DNA from: a virus
IMG/VR virus record: IMGVR_UViG_3300021087_000049
Coordinates: 1-31,245 of that record
Direction: 5' to 3' (one strand)
DNA: 31,245 nt
Below, piece by piece: positions 24,040-31,245 of this stretch. The position numbers were made by a program, and so were the translations under genes. The notes below the pieces were generated by a model, which was not told the origin of the DNA, made no database searches, and worked only from the letters and a program-made list of their open reading frames with translations. The stretch's first letter is position 1; each line of letters starts with the position of its first letter.

Positions 24040-24369
24040 ATGGCAACGCAAAAAAATATAGTTATTGATCAGGGTACAACATTCTCAGTTGATGTAACAG
24101 CCAAAGATAGTGCTGGAGCAGCAAAAAACCTTACTGGTTATACGACAACAGGTCAGTTGAGAAAAAGTTACTACAGTTCCACCTCCACAAGTTTCACGAC
24201 AGCGCAGGTAGACGCAACAGGAGTCATTACTCTTTCCCTCACTGCAACTGAAACAGGAAATTTAAAAGCAGGAAGGTATGTATACGACTGCGAATCCGCT
24301 TCTGGATCGGAAACGATCCGTGTAGTTGAGGGTATCGTCACAGTCACACCACAAGTGACAAAGGCATAA
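24040..24369 (+). CDS. Ig-like virion protein, 109 aa
   Basis: A small all-beta protein. The start NIVIDQGTTFSVDVTAKDSA, followed by NLTGYTTTGQLRKSYYSST, ITLSLTATETGNLKAGRYVYD and VVEGIVTVTPQVT, is the pattern of the short immunoglobulin-like structural proteins found beside fibre genes in marine T4-like phages. These resemble the N-terminal domain of baseplate upper proteins of other phages. Such domains often bind the virion surface or glycans. It is preceded by a good late promoter and GGAG, and is followed after four bases by a fibre gene, so the two are probably co-expressed. The precise function is unknown. Confidence 0.8.
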   Translation: MATQKNIVIDQGTTFSVDVTAKDSAGAAKNLTGYTTTGQLRKSYYSSTSTSFTTAQVDATGVITLSLTATETGNLKAGRYVYDCESASGSETIRVVEGIVTVTPQVTKA

Positions 24370-24373
24370 CTCA

Positions 24374-26101
24374 ATGGATATGAAAGACCTGTTTCAGATG
24401 TTGGCTGAAGAAAAAGCCAAGAACTCTGCCGAACAGAAGAAAACAAAGAAAAAATCGAAAGATCTTCAAGGCGATTTCTTGGAGGCGTTTTCGTCTGAGT
24501 TGAAACAGTTGAAGGAAGAGGAAGAAAAACAAAAGCGCGAAGTCGCTGCCATGGAAGCGTGGTTGACATCACCAACAAACAAAGGTGGTGTTCAGGTTGA
24601 GGAGATTGTTGGCGACACAGAAGATAAACTCCCTGAAATACAAGAAGTTGTCGAACAGGTCTTTGAAGAAGACAAAGAAATCCTAGAAGAATTAGTAGAA
24701 ACACCTCTTCAAGAACAGGCACTCGACTTCTTGAAGACCAAGCGTGTTGAGTTATCTGAAGAACAGGTCAAAATAAAAGGTCTAGAGAAACAGATCGATG
24801 ACGTGAAGAAATCAATCATGAGTATTCGGTTGGGTCTTCAAGGTTCTTCGGGCGGTGGTGCAGTAAAGATAAAAGACATGGACGACTTAGATCGTTCGAC
24901 TGCTCTTGTAAACAATAAATTTTTAAAGTATGATTCAGCAACTGGCAAGTTTGTGGGAGCAGATGCATCGGGTGGTGGTGGAAGCGCAGATTTTTCATCA
25001 GTCGGTGAACATATCCTTCCATCTGCAACCGAAACATATAATCTCGGTTCAGCGACAAAGCGATGGAATGATTTGTTCCTAGCAGGTGAAACCATTAACT
25101 TGGGTGGAACAAAGATACAAAAAGATACCAATGGTGATGTTACTTTTAAAGACGGTTCAGATAATCTTAAAAAGGTAATCGTTGAAGAGATTCACATTGG
25201 AAATAACGGTAATGTTCTGAAGTTGAAAAACTCTGGCGGCAAATTGAAAGCTGTCGACCAATCAGACGCCAAAGTCAGTCATGACGTTACATTCTCCGAA
25301 ATCACTTCCACTCCTACCACGTTGAGTGGTTATGGCATCACTGATGCACAATCGGCTCTGGTATCAGGGACTAGCATCAAGACAGTCAACGGAACTTCTC
25401 TTCTCGGGAGCGGAAATATCGCTATCTCTGGTGGCGGTGGTGGAGATGTGGAGTTTGCAGATATTACCAGCAAACCAACGACAATAAATGGCTATGGTAT
25501 AACTGATGCATTCGATGGCGCATATAGTTCGTTATCAGGTGCGCCAACTATACCAACTGTCTCAAATGATTTCACTAATGCTGACCACACTAAACTAGAT
25601 GGCATTGAAGCATCGGCTGATGTAACTGACACAGCTAATGTGGTCGCGGCATTGACAGCAGGGACTAATGTTACCATTGCAGCCGATGGAACTATTAGTT
25701 CGGCTGATACAAATACTACATACACTGTAGGTGATGGTGGTCTCACACAAAATAACTTTACTGATGCTGATCACACAAAGCTAAATGGTATAGAGGCATC
25801 AGCGGATGTTACAGACGCGACAAACGTGACGGCAGCTGGAGCGTTGATGGATTCAGAGGTCACAAACCTCGCGGAAGTGAAAGCATTTGATTCTTCAGAC
25901 TACGCAACAGCTGCACAGGGAACTAAAGCAGATACAGCGCATGGCTGGGGTAATCACGCATCAGCTGGATACCTCACGTCAGTAACCACGTCGACAACAC
26001 AGTCAACAGGCGATAATACAACTAAAATTGCAACAACTGCCTTTGTCCAACAAGAAATTAATGCACTGAAGGCTCTGTTGTATTCTTATGACCAATCATA
26101 A
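24374..26101 (+). CDS. Coiled-coil tail-fibre-like protein, 575 aa
   Basis: Residues 1-155 are strongly charged and helical (for example SSELKQLKEEEEKQKREVAA, then GLEKQIDDVKKSIMSIRLG), forming a probable trimeric coiled coil. The rest is Gly/Thr/Asp-rich beta structure with familiar phage fibre repeats: ETYNLGSATKRWNDLFLAGE (220-239), two FxxITSxPTTxxGYGITDA units (307-325 and 361-379), and two ADHTKLxGIEASADVTD units (403-419 and 465-481). The C-terminus (TKIATTAFVQQEINALKALL) looks like a short trimerisation helix. This architecture supports a tail fibre or whisker-like fibre at the neck, the latter because it sits directly before gp13. Two ATGs (24374, 24380) are possible starts. Confidence 0.85.
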   Translation: MDMKDLFQMLAEEKAKNSAEQKKTKKKSKDLQGDFLEAFSSELKQLKEEEEKQKREVAAMEAWLTSPTNKGGVQVEEIVGDTEDKLPEIQEVVEQVFEEDKEILEELVETPLQEQALDFLKTKRVELSEEQVKIKGLEKQIDDVKKSIMSIRLGLQGSSGGGAVKIKDMDDLDRSTALVNNKFLKYDSATGKFVGADASGGGGSADFSSVGEHILPSATETYNLGSATKRWNDLFLAGETINLGGTKIQKDTNGDVTFKDGSDNLKKVIVEEIHIGNNGNVLKLKNSGGKLKAVDQSDAKVSHDVTFSEITSTPTTLSGYGITDAQSALVSGTSIKTVNGTSLLGSGNIAISGGGGGDVEFADITSKPTTINGYGITDAFDGAYSSLSGAPTIPTVSNDFTNADHTKLDGIEASADVTDTANVVAALTAGTNVTIAADGTISSADTNTTYTVGDGGLTQNNFTDADHTKLNGIEASADVTDATNVTAAGALMDSEVTNLAEVKAFDSSDYATAAQGTKADTAHGWGNHASAGYLTSVTTSTTQSTGDNTTKIATTAFVQQEINALKALLYSYDQS

Positions 26102-26105
26102 GTCT

Positions 26106-26113
26106 TATAAATA
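26106..26113 (+). promoter_or_regulatory. T4-type late promoter octamer TATAAATA before gp13
   Basis: This exact octamer lies five bases after the fibre stop codon. The leader contains AGGGG at about 26139-26143 before the gp13 ATG at 26149. Confidence 0.8.
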
Positions 26114-26148
26114 GTACCAGACTTTAAACAAATTCATTAGGGGTTCAG

Positions 26149-27108
26149 ATGGCTCTATCAACTAGACAAGAACTAATAGATTACTGCCTCAGAAGATTGG
26201 GATTCCCTGTAATCGAAATAAACGTGGATGAAGATCAGGTTAGCGATCGCATCGATGATGCATTACAGTTATGGCAGGAATACCATTTTGATGGCGTAGA
26301 ACGTGTGTATATTAAGAAAGCACTTGAAGGTTCTACTCTAAATCTATCCGCTTCTGTTGCATTTATTGACGGGGAAACAGTTACAGGCGGCACATCAGGA
26401 GCGAAAGCTACTGTCGATAAAAGCAGTTCGGGCGACAAAGTAATCTATGAAAACGTACAAGGTGCTGCAAAGTTCGCTGCAGGAGAGACAATCACTGGTT
26501 CTGACTCAGCACTTACTGCAACAATCAGCACAATCGTAAAAGGCGATATCGAGAACGGTTACATCACTATCGGTAATGAGATACTCGGTGTGACAAAAAT
26601 GTTTAAGTTTGGCGGTATTGGCTCGACATCTAACTCTGATGGTCTGTTTGATATTGATTATCAATTTGCTCAAAACGATCTATACAATCTACTCAGCGCA
26701 GACGTCACATACTACTCAATGGTGAAGACTCATATGAATCTCCTTGAGAGTTTGTTTGTGAATGATCGCGCAATCAGATTCAATCGCAAAACGAACAAAA
26801 TGTATATCGACACGGATATGGACAAGACTTTCGATATCGGTGACTTCATTGTAGCAGAAGGTTATGCTCTTGTAGCTGGAACAGACTATTCAGAAGTCTA
26901 CAACGACTTATGGTTGAAGAAATATGCTACTGCATTGATCAAGCGGCAATGGGGAGAGAACATGAAGAAGTTCGGAGGAATCCAACTTCCTGGTGGTGTT
27001 ACTCTCAACGGTGACGTTATCTTTGGCGAGGCTCTTGCTGAGATAGGTCAAATTGAAGAAGAGATGCAAGTAAGATACGAATTGCCCCCAACATTCATGA
27101 CAGGTTGA
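26149..27108 (+). CDS. 13: Neck protein gp13 (head completion)
   Basis: This is a 319-aa gp13 orthologue (T4 gp13 is 309 aa). gp13 and gp14 form the neck that closes the packaged head and receives the tail. The N-terminus STRQELIDYCLRRLGFPVIE, followed by DDALQLWQEYHFDGVERVYI, is typical of marine T4-like gp13. The second half contains NDLYNLLSADVTYYSMVKTH and IKRQWGENMKKFGGIQLPGG, also conserved. Residues 72-126 hold a small module with two GETxTG motifs that resembles a segment of the 1995-aa protein and looks like an insertion. It has its own late promoter and is followed after three bases by gp14. Confidence 0.93.
   Translation: MALSTRQELIDYCLRRLGFPVIEINVDEDQVSDRIDDALQLWQEYHFDGVERVYIKKALEGSTLNLSASVAFIDGETVTGGTSGAKATVDKSSSGDKVIYENVQGAAKFAAGETITGSDSALTATISTIVKGDIENGYITIGNEILGVTKMFKFGGIGSTSNSDGLFDIDYQFAQNDLYNLLSADVTYYSMVKTHMNLLESLFVNDRAIRFNRKTNKMYIDTDMDKTFDIGDFIVAEGYALVAGTDYSEVYNDLWLKKYATALIKRQWGENMKKFGGIQLPGGVTLNGDVIFGEALAEIGQIEEEMQVRYELPPTFMTG
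26362..26526 (+). repeat. GETVTG-type small module in gp13
   Basis: This encodes residues 72-126: FIDGETVTGGTSGAKATVDK and, 36 residues later, FAAGETITGSDSALTATIS. The two halves repeat each other, and the unit resembles residues 94-152 of the 1995-aa virion protein. Confidence 0.65.
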
Positions 27109-27111
27109 TAA

Positions 27112-27855
27112 ATGGCTACCAATTTCTACTTTCAATCGGGCGACACATCTGGAACCACTGCTGAACAACGGCTAGTGGAGGATCTTGTTGTCGAGTCGTT
27201 GAAGATTTATGGTCATGACATTTTCTATATGCCTCGTACATTCGTGAATACTGATACTATCTTTGACGAAGATGCATTATCTAAATTCGAACAAGCATAC
27301 CCAGTTGAAATGTATCTAGAAAACGCAGAAGGATTCGAGGGAGACGGAGAATTATTCCAGCGGTTTGGTCTTGAGATAAGAGACCAAGCAACATTCGTTT
27401 TGTCTAGAAAGAGATGGAACGATATTGTTAACAACACTGATGGAAGCACGTTTGTCGGTGGCGGTGACAGACCGATGGAGGGAGATCTATTATTTTTTCC
27501 CAAAACCAGATCCCTCATGGAAATCAAATTTGTTGAATTCCAAGATCCTTTCTACCAACTCGGTAAGATCTATGTGTTTAAACTCAAATGTGAGTTGTTC
27601 GAGTATGGTTCTGAAAGAATCGACACAGGTAATACTGCAATTGATCAGATCGAGGACGACAATACAGTCGATCAACTTCTGTTCGAACTTGTTCTCGAAG
27701 ATGCTTCAGGTAATCTTACACTGGAAGATGGCGGCTCTCTCATTAAAGAAGACTATGCAATCAAACCTTCTGTTCAGGGAGACGATTTCAAAGCAGCAGA
27801 GATTGCTAGTAATATCCTTGACTTCACTGAATCTAACCCATTCGGAGACTTATAA
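27112..27855 (+). CDS. 14: Neck protein gp14 (head completion)
   Basis: This is a 247-aa gp14 orthologue (T4 gp14 is 256 aa). The N-terminal NFYFQSGDTSGTTAEQRLVE is followed by LKIYGHDIFYMPRTFVNTD, FGLEIRDQATFVLSRKRW (about 85-102), GDLLFFPKTRSLMEIKFVE and YQLGKIYVFKLKCELFEYGS, all typical of the family. The protein joins gp13 in the neck below the portal. The C-terminal part (IDQIEDDNTVDQLLFELVL onward) is acidic. The stop overlaps the gp15 ATG as TAATG, and GGAG at 27844-27847 serves the next gene, so gp13, gp14 and gp15 form a tightly packed unit. Confidence 0.93.
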   Translation: MATNFYFQSGDTSGTTAEQRLVEDLVVESLKIYGHDIFYMPRTFVNTDTIFDEDALSKFEQAYPVEMYLENAEGFEGDGELFQRFGLEIRDQATFVLSRKRWNDIVNNTDGSTFVGGGDRPMEGDLLFFPKTRSLMEIKFVEFQDPFYQLGKIYVFKLKCELFEYGSERIDTGNTAIDQIEDDNTVDQLLFELVLEDASGNLTLEDGGSLIKEDYAIKPSVQGDDFKAAEIASNILDFTESNPFGDL

Positions 27856-28877
27856 TGTTTAAGGGTAAGAATTTTTATCACTCTCATGTCCGTAAAGCAG
27901 TCGCGGCATTTGGAACCATATTCAACAACATCATAATAGAGAGAAAAGACTCTTCTGGTTCTGTCGCCCAGACATTGAGAGTGCCTCTTGCGTATTCCAC
28001 AAAACAAAAATTTATCTCTAGAATTGAGCAAGTCCCGACTGTTGAAAGTCGTGGTGAAGTCGCTATTGTACTTCCTCGTATGGGGTTTGAAATCATCTCA
28101 CTGCAATACGATGCAGCAAGAAGGGTCTCTCCCATCCACCACCATAAAAAGGGTTCGGGATCGGCAACTTCTGTAAAGAGCGTATTCACATCTACACCAT
28201 ATGACCTCAGTTTACAACTGTATGTGTTTGCAAAAAACCAAGACGATGGATTGCAAATAATCGAACAAATCCTTCCGTTCTTCAATCCAGACTTCAGTAT
28301 AACTGTCAATGATCTACCTGAGTTGGGTATCAAACGCGACATCAAACTCACATTGGATTCAGTTGCGTACGAAGACCAGTCACAAGGAACTTTTGCAGAC
28401 AGAGCGAGTATCGTCTGGACTCTCACATTCAATATGAAACTTAATTTCTATGGTCATGTGGGCGACCAAAATGTTATTAAGAAAGCAGTTGCCAATATAT
28501 TCCAAAATCCAGATTTGGCTGGAGCGCGTACCACTCAACAATATACTGTGGTGGCAGCGACAACTACTGGGGTTGCAACGCTATTAAGCCAGTCAGTCGA
28601 TACAATATCTCTCACATATGCAGGCGGCAACTATGGAGAGAATGGACCAAATGTTACCATTTCTGGTGGCGGTGGTTCTGGTGCAAGAGCATCGGTTGTC
28701 ATGGAAGTCGATCCTATAAATACTGGAAAGTACAGAGTCAAGAACGTAGTTATTAATGATGGCGGTAGTGGATACACTTCCGTACCAACGGTTACATTCG
28801 AAGCACCAGATTCAGGTAATCAGGGTGTGGATGATGCATACCGATTCCTTGAAGAGTTTGATGAGACTTATGAGTAA
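27855..28877 (+). CDS. 15: Proximal tail sheath stabilisation protein gp15
   Basis: This is a 340-aa gp15 orthologue; T4 gp15 is 272 aa. In T4, gp15 forms a hexamer capping the tail tube and sheath and joins tail to neck. The conserved core is MFKGKNFYHSHVRKAVAAFG, IPLAYSTKQKF-like VPLAYSTKQKFISRIEQ, VLPRMGFEIISLQYDAARR, YDLSLQLYVFAKNQDDGLQI and IVWTLTFNMKLNFYG. From about residue 250 an extra C-terminal extension of GGSGY-type repeats (TISGGGGSGARASVVME, INDGGSGYTSVPTVTFE) explains the greater length. This is the same type of module found in gp8 and the 1995-aa protein. The end overlaps the gp16 start. Confidence 0.92.
   Translation: MFKGKNFYHSHVRKAVAAFGTIFNNIIIERKDSSGSVAQTLRVPLAYSTKQKFISRIEQVPTVESRGEVAIVLPRMGFEIISLQYDAARRVSPIHHHKKGSGSATSVKSVFTSTPYDLSLQLYVFAKNQDDGLQIIEQILPFFNPDFSITVNDLPELGIKRDIKLTLDSVAYEDQSQGTFADRASIVWTLTFNMKLNFYGHVGDQNVIKKAVANIFQNPDLAGARTTQQYTVVAATTTGVATLLSQSVDTISLTYAGGNYGENGPNVTISGGGGSGARASVVMEVDPINTGKYRVKNVVINDGGSGYTSVPTVTFEAPDSGNQGVDDAYRFLEEFDETYE
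28606..28815 (+). repeat. GGSGY-type beta module appended to gp15
   Basis: This encodes about residues 250-320 of gp15: LTYAGGNYGENGPNVTISGG, GGGGSGARASVVMEV, INDGGSGYTSVPTVTFE. T4 gp15 has no such extension. Confidence 0.75.
28715..28722 (+). promoter_or_regulatory. T4-type late promoter octamer TATAAATA inside gp15
   Basis: This exact octamer lies in the 3' part of gp15, 147 bases before the gp16 start. It is a candidate for separate late transcription of the terminase genes, but lies within coding sequence. Confidence 0.45.
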
Positions 28878-29316
28878 AAATAAAGTATTTGATGCCTTAG
28901 ATAAAACCTTCGAGACTTCAACGAAGTCTACTGAGGTCACAACACCAGTGGTCACAAATGGTAATGTCGAAGAAGATTTTGAAGAGGCGCGTGGTGCGCT
29001 AAAAAGAGCCATGGCATACAGTGAGTCGACACTTCAGGGCATTGTCAATGTTGCCGAGAACAGCGACAATCCGAGAGCGTATGAAGTTGCTGGTCAGTTG
29101 ATTAAAATGTTTGGTGATCAAGCCAAAGATATTTTAGAGTTGCAACAAAAGAAAAAGAAAATAGATCAAGCAGATGGAATAAAACCAGCCGCCACCAGCA
29201 TCGGTCACCAGACCAATGTTCTATTTAATGGAAGCACATCAGATCTGATGAAAGCATTGAAACAAGATGACGAGAAAGTCATCGAAGGCGAAGTAAAAAA
29301 TGGCAATACCGACTGA
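28870..29316 (+). CDS. 16: Small terminase subunit gp16
   Basis: This is a 148-aa gp16 orthologue (T4 gp16 is 164 aa). The small terminase forms a ring that recognises the DNA concatemer and stimulates the gp17 ATPase. The start MSKNKVFDALDKTFET and the central helical part (EEDFEEARGALKRAMAYSES, then NPRAYEVAGQLIKMFGDQAK and DILELQQKKKKIDQA) are typical of marine T4-like gp16; the helices are the coiled-coil oligomerisation core. The in-frame extension further upstream overlaps gp15 in another frame and is not credible. ATG at 28870 is preferred, with an ATG three codons earlier as alternative. It overlaps the gp15 stop by 8 bases and gp17 by 17 bases. Confidence 0.9.
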   Translation: MSKNKVFDALDKTFETSTKSTEVTTPVVTNGNVEEDFEEARGALKRAMAYSESTLQGIVNVAENSDNPRAYEVAGQLIKMFGDQAKDILELQQKKKKIDQADGIKPAATSIGHQTNVLFNGSTSDLMKALKQDDEKVIEGEVKNGNTD

Positions 29317-30937
29317 AGAAACTTCCTATCACGGAAATCCAAATTTAAAATCTATTGGTCATCAACACGATTTCACAAAGGAGCAAATAAACGAACTCCT
29401 GAAGTGCAAAGATGACCCAATTTATTTCATTGAGAACTATTGTCAGATTGTAACTCTGGATAAGGGGTTGCAACCATTTAAGTTATATCCCTGTCAAAAA
29501 GAAAAAGTCGATTTCATCATGAATAATCGGCAGACTATCTTGATGGAGGGTCGTCAGCAAGGTAAAACTGTAACAGCTGCAGCCTGTATCCTCCACTATA
29601 GTATCTTCCAAGAAAATAAAACCGTCGCGATCCTCGCCAACAAAACAGCAGCAGCGAGAGAAGTTCTTTCTCGATACCAGATTATGTACGAGGGTCTTCC
29701 AATATGGATGCAACAGGGCGTAAAGACTTGGAACAAAGGTAATGTCGATCTAGAAAATGGCTCTGTTGTATTTACTGCGGCAACAACATCTTCTGGTATT
29801 CGAGGAAAGTCGGTAAACTGGCTGTACATCGATGAGGCAGCAATCATCCCAAATAATATTGCTGAAGAGTTTTTCACCGCTGTTTATCCAACCATTTCTG
29901 CTGGTCAAACTACAAAGATTCTATTGACTTCTACGCCACTCGGTTATAATCATTTTTGGAAATTCTGGAATGAAGCTGAGAATGGCGAGAATGGATTCAA
30001 GAGAATGTTCATTCACTATAGTGAAATTCCAGGAAGGGATGAGGCATGGGCAGAAGAACAAAATAAACTTCTTGGCGATTTGAAATTTAATCAGGAAGTT
30101 CTTTGTGAGTTCTTGGGTTCTACAAATACGCTGATCAATGGTAAAACATTGGCGGTTATGTCTGCGAAAAACCCCGAATACAGCAAAGATGGCTTAGATC
30201 TATATGAGAATCCAATACCCGACCACTACTATATGATGACGGTAGACGTGGCTCGAGGAGTTGGTGGTGATTATTCAGCATTTACATTGATTGATGTAAC
30301 AGAGATGCCATATCGGTTAGTCGGTAAGTATAAAGATAATAAAATATCTCCGATGTTATATCCTAGTATCATATCCAAAGTCGGAAAAGACTTTAACAAT
30401 GCGTATGTGTTAGTTGAAGCGAACGATATCGGTCAACAAGTATTAGATATTTTACACCAAGAAGAAGAATATGAGAATATCTTTACAACTCTGACTGAGA
30501 ACGGAAAGCAATATCTAACTCCTGGATTTGGTCGTTCAGCAAAACTCGGTGTTACAACATCCAAGGCAGTGAAACGTCAGGGTTGTTTTGCAATTAAATC
30601 TCTTGTTGAAGATACCAAATTATTGATTCACGATGCTGAAGTTATCGGTGAATTATCTGTTTTCACAGAAAAGGGACAGACTTTCCAAGCCGACGAGGGG
30701 TATAACGATGACCTCGCGATGACATTAGTGTTGTTTGGTTGGGTTACAACCAACTCATTCTTCACAGATCTAACTAATGTGAATGTTCGGGAAGGATTAT
30801 TCAACGCTGAGATGCGTATGATTGAGAACGATTTAACTCCTTTTGGTCAAATAGTAGATGGAACAGAGGAAGAAGTAGAGATTATGGGCGGTGATATCTG
30901 GTATACGATAAACCAAGAGAAAACGTCATTATTATAA
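29300..30937 (+). CDS. 17: Large terminase subunit gp17 (packaging ATPase-nuclease)
   Basis: This is a 545-aa gp17 orthologue (T4 gp17 is 610 aa), the motor that cuts and pumps DNA into the prohead. ATPase motifs are Walker A GRQQGKT (84-90), Walker B LYIDEA (175-180) with Glu179 as catalytic carboxylate, and the coupling motif TSTPLG (210-215). The C-terminal RNase H-like nuclease has Asp316 in MTVDVARGVGGDYSAF, Glu373 in VLVEANDIG, and Asp470/Asp471 in GYNDDLAMTLVLFGW. All catalytic positions are intact. GAAGG precedes the ATG, which overlaps the gp16 coding end by 17 bases. The gene is followed by a late promoter and gp18, the standard T4 order. No intron or intein is visible. Confidence 0.97.
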   Translation: MAIPTEETSYHGNPNLKSIGHQHDFTKEQINELLKCKDDPIYFIENYCQIVTLDKGLQPFKLYPCQKEKVDFIMNNRQTILMEGRQQGKTVTAAACILHYSIFQENKTVAILANKTAAAREVLSRYQIMYEGLPIWMQQGVKTWNKGNVDLENGSVVFTAATTSSGIRGKSVNWLYIDEAAIIPNNIAEEFFTAVYPTISAGQTTKILLTSTPLGYNHFWKFWNEAENGENGFKRMFIHYSEIPGRDEAWAEEQNKLLGDLKFNQEVLCEFLGSTNTLINGKTLAVMSAKNPEYSKDGLDLYENPIPDHYYMMTVDVARGVGGDYSAFTLIDVTEMPYRLVGKYKDNKISPMLYPSIISKVGKDFNNAYVLVEANDIGQQVLDILHQEEEYENIFTTLTENGKQYLTPGFGRSAKLGVTTSKAVKRQGCFAIKSLVEDTKLLIHDAEVIGELSVFTEKGQTFQADEGYNDDLAMTLVLFGWVTTNSFFTDLTNVNVREGLFNAEMRMIENDLTPFGQIVDGTEEEVEIMGGDIWYTINQEKTSLL

Positions 30938-30940
30938 ATA
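30933..30940 (+). promoter_or_regulatory. T4-type late promoter octamer TATAAATA before gp18
   Basis: This exact octamer overlaps the gp17 stop codon. The predicted start is near 30946, with a leader of about 57 bases that includes GAGGAG (30989-30994) before the gp18 ATG. It is a strong candidate for high late expression of the sheath gene. Confidence 0.8.
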
Positions 30941-31002
30941 ATTTCAGTAAAAGCAATTTAGCATAATAATAACGATTATCCATAATATCGAGGAGATAAA
31001 AA

Positions 31003-31245
31003 ATGGCATTTCAATTAAGTCCAGGAGTTCTCGTAAGAGAACAAGACGCGACAGCTGTCGTTCCTGCTGTTGGAACTACAGTCGGTGGGTTTGCAGGCGA
31101 TTTCGCTTGGGGTCCAGCCAGAGAGTTAGTTTCAATCTCAGGTGAAAACGAATTAGTTGAGCGTTTCGGCAAGCCAGCAAAAGCAAACAATGTAGACTTC
31201 CTTACAGCTTCATCTTTCTTAGCATACGGTTCAAACCTTCTTGTA
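31003..31245 (+). CDS. 18: Tail sheath protein gp18 (N-terminal 81 codons, cut by window end)
   Basis: The open frame runs off the window. The first 81 residues begin MAFQLSPGVLVREQDATAVV and continue TTVGGFAGDFAWGPARELV and NELVERFGKPAKANNVDFLT, the characteristic N-terminus of T4-like contractile sheath proteins (SPGV, then F-x-W-GP). The sheath polymerises around the tail tube and contracts at infection; T4 gp18 is 659 aa, so most of the gene lies beyond the window. GAGGAG upstream and the late promoter at 30933 suit a highly expressed structural gene directly downstream of gp17. Confidence 0.96.
   Translation, partial: MAFQLSPGVLVREQDATAVVPAVGTTVGGFAGDFAWGPARELVSISGENELVERFGKPAKANNVDFLTASSFLAYGSNLLV

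Noticed and set aside
24171-24722. 183-aa open frame on the - strand
   Set aside because: It spans two well-supported + strand genes and reads as low-complexity shadow sequence (many Leu, Pro and Ser).
27425-27862. 145-aa + strand frame overlapping gp14
   Set aside because: It is out of frame with gp14, Ser- and Lys-rich shadow sequence, and has no motif.
27884-28432. 182-aa open frame antisense to gp15
   Set aside because: gp15 is strongly recognised on the + strand; the antisense frame has no motif or start signal.
28756-28869. N-terminal extension of gp16 into gp15
   Set aside because: The extra residues are a frame-shifted reading of gp15 repeats; the ATG at 28870 gives the expected gp16 N-terminus.
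30938-31002. Transcription terminator between gp17 and gp18
   Set aside because: The gap is AT-rich, but I see no stable GC stem followed by a T-run; it contains a late promoter and ribosome site instead.

Overview
The window is part of the late virion-structure region of a T4-like myovirus, most like the marine exo-T4 phages (relatives of cyanophages and pelagiphages). The evidence is an ordered set of recognisable T4 orthologues: gp25, a PAAR spike tip, gp6, a gp7-position protein, gp8, a very large gp10-position/DUF4815-type protein, then gp13, gp14, gp15, gp16 (small terminase), gp17 (large terminase) and the first 81 codons of gp18 (tail sheath). No photosynthesis gene, tRNA, integrase or CRISPR is visible, so the host cannot be fixed from this window.

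Layout. Bases 1-16893 (+ strand) hold the baseplate and fibre block: a 211-aa protein of unknown function, gp25, PAAR, gp6, the gp7-like protein, a 153-aa beta-rich tail protein, gp8, a 1995-aa structural protein, a 66-aa helical protein, and two fibre-like proteins. One of these ends in a run of Tyr-x-Gly-x repeats. Bases 16927-18671 (+) hold a charged helical protein, a GT8-like glycosyltransferase and a 2OG-Fe(II)-oxygenase-like protein. Bases 18664-23967 (- strand) are an accessory cassette of seven overlapping genes: four glycosyltransferase-like proteins (one fused to a radical-SAM/SPASM-like C-terminal half), a cytidylyltransferase-like enzyme, a membrane fatty-acid desaturase and a methyltransferase-like protein. 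Bases 24040-31245 return to + strand structural genes: an Ig-like protein, a coiled-coil fibre, the neck genes, terminase and sheath.

Regulation. Eight exact copies of the T4 late promoter octamer TATAAATA lie on the + strand, most of them just before structural genes or inside the end of the preceding gene. I found none on the - strand. The - strand cassette instead starts at a sigma70-type promoter, TTGACT-17 bp-TATAAT, whose -10 box overlaps the first start codon. The cassette therefore looks like an independently transcribed, probably early, host- or virion-modification unit inserted into the late structural operon.

The genes of most interest are the glycosyltransferase cassette with its GT/SPASM chimera, the phage-borne desaturase, and the Tyr-Gly repeat fibre close to GT8-like enzymes. 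Two small beta modules also recur in several unrelated virion proteins (gp7-like, gp8, the 1995-aa protein, gp13 and gp15). There is no gene-free stretch longer than 300 bases.
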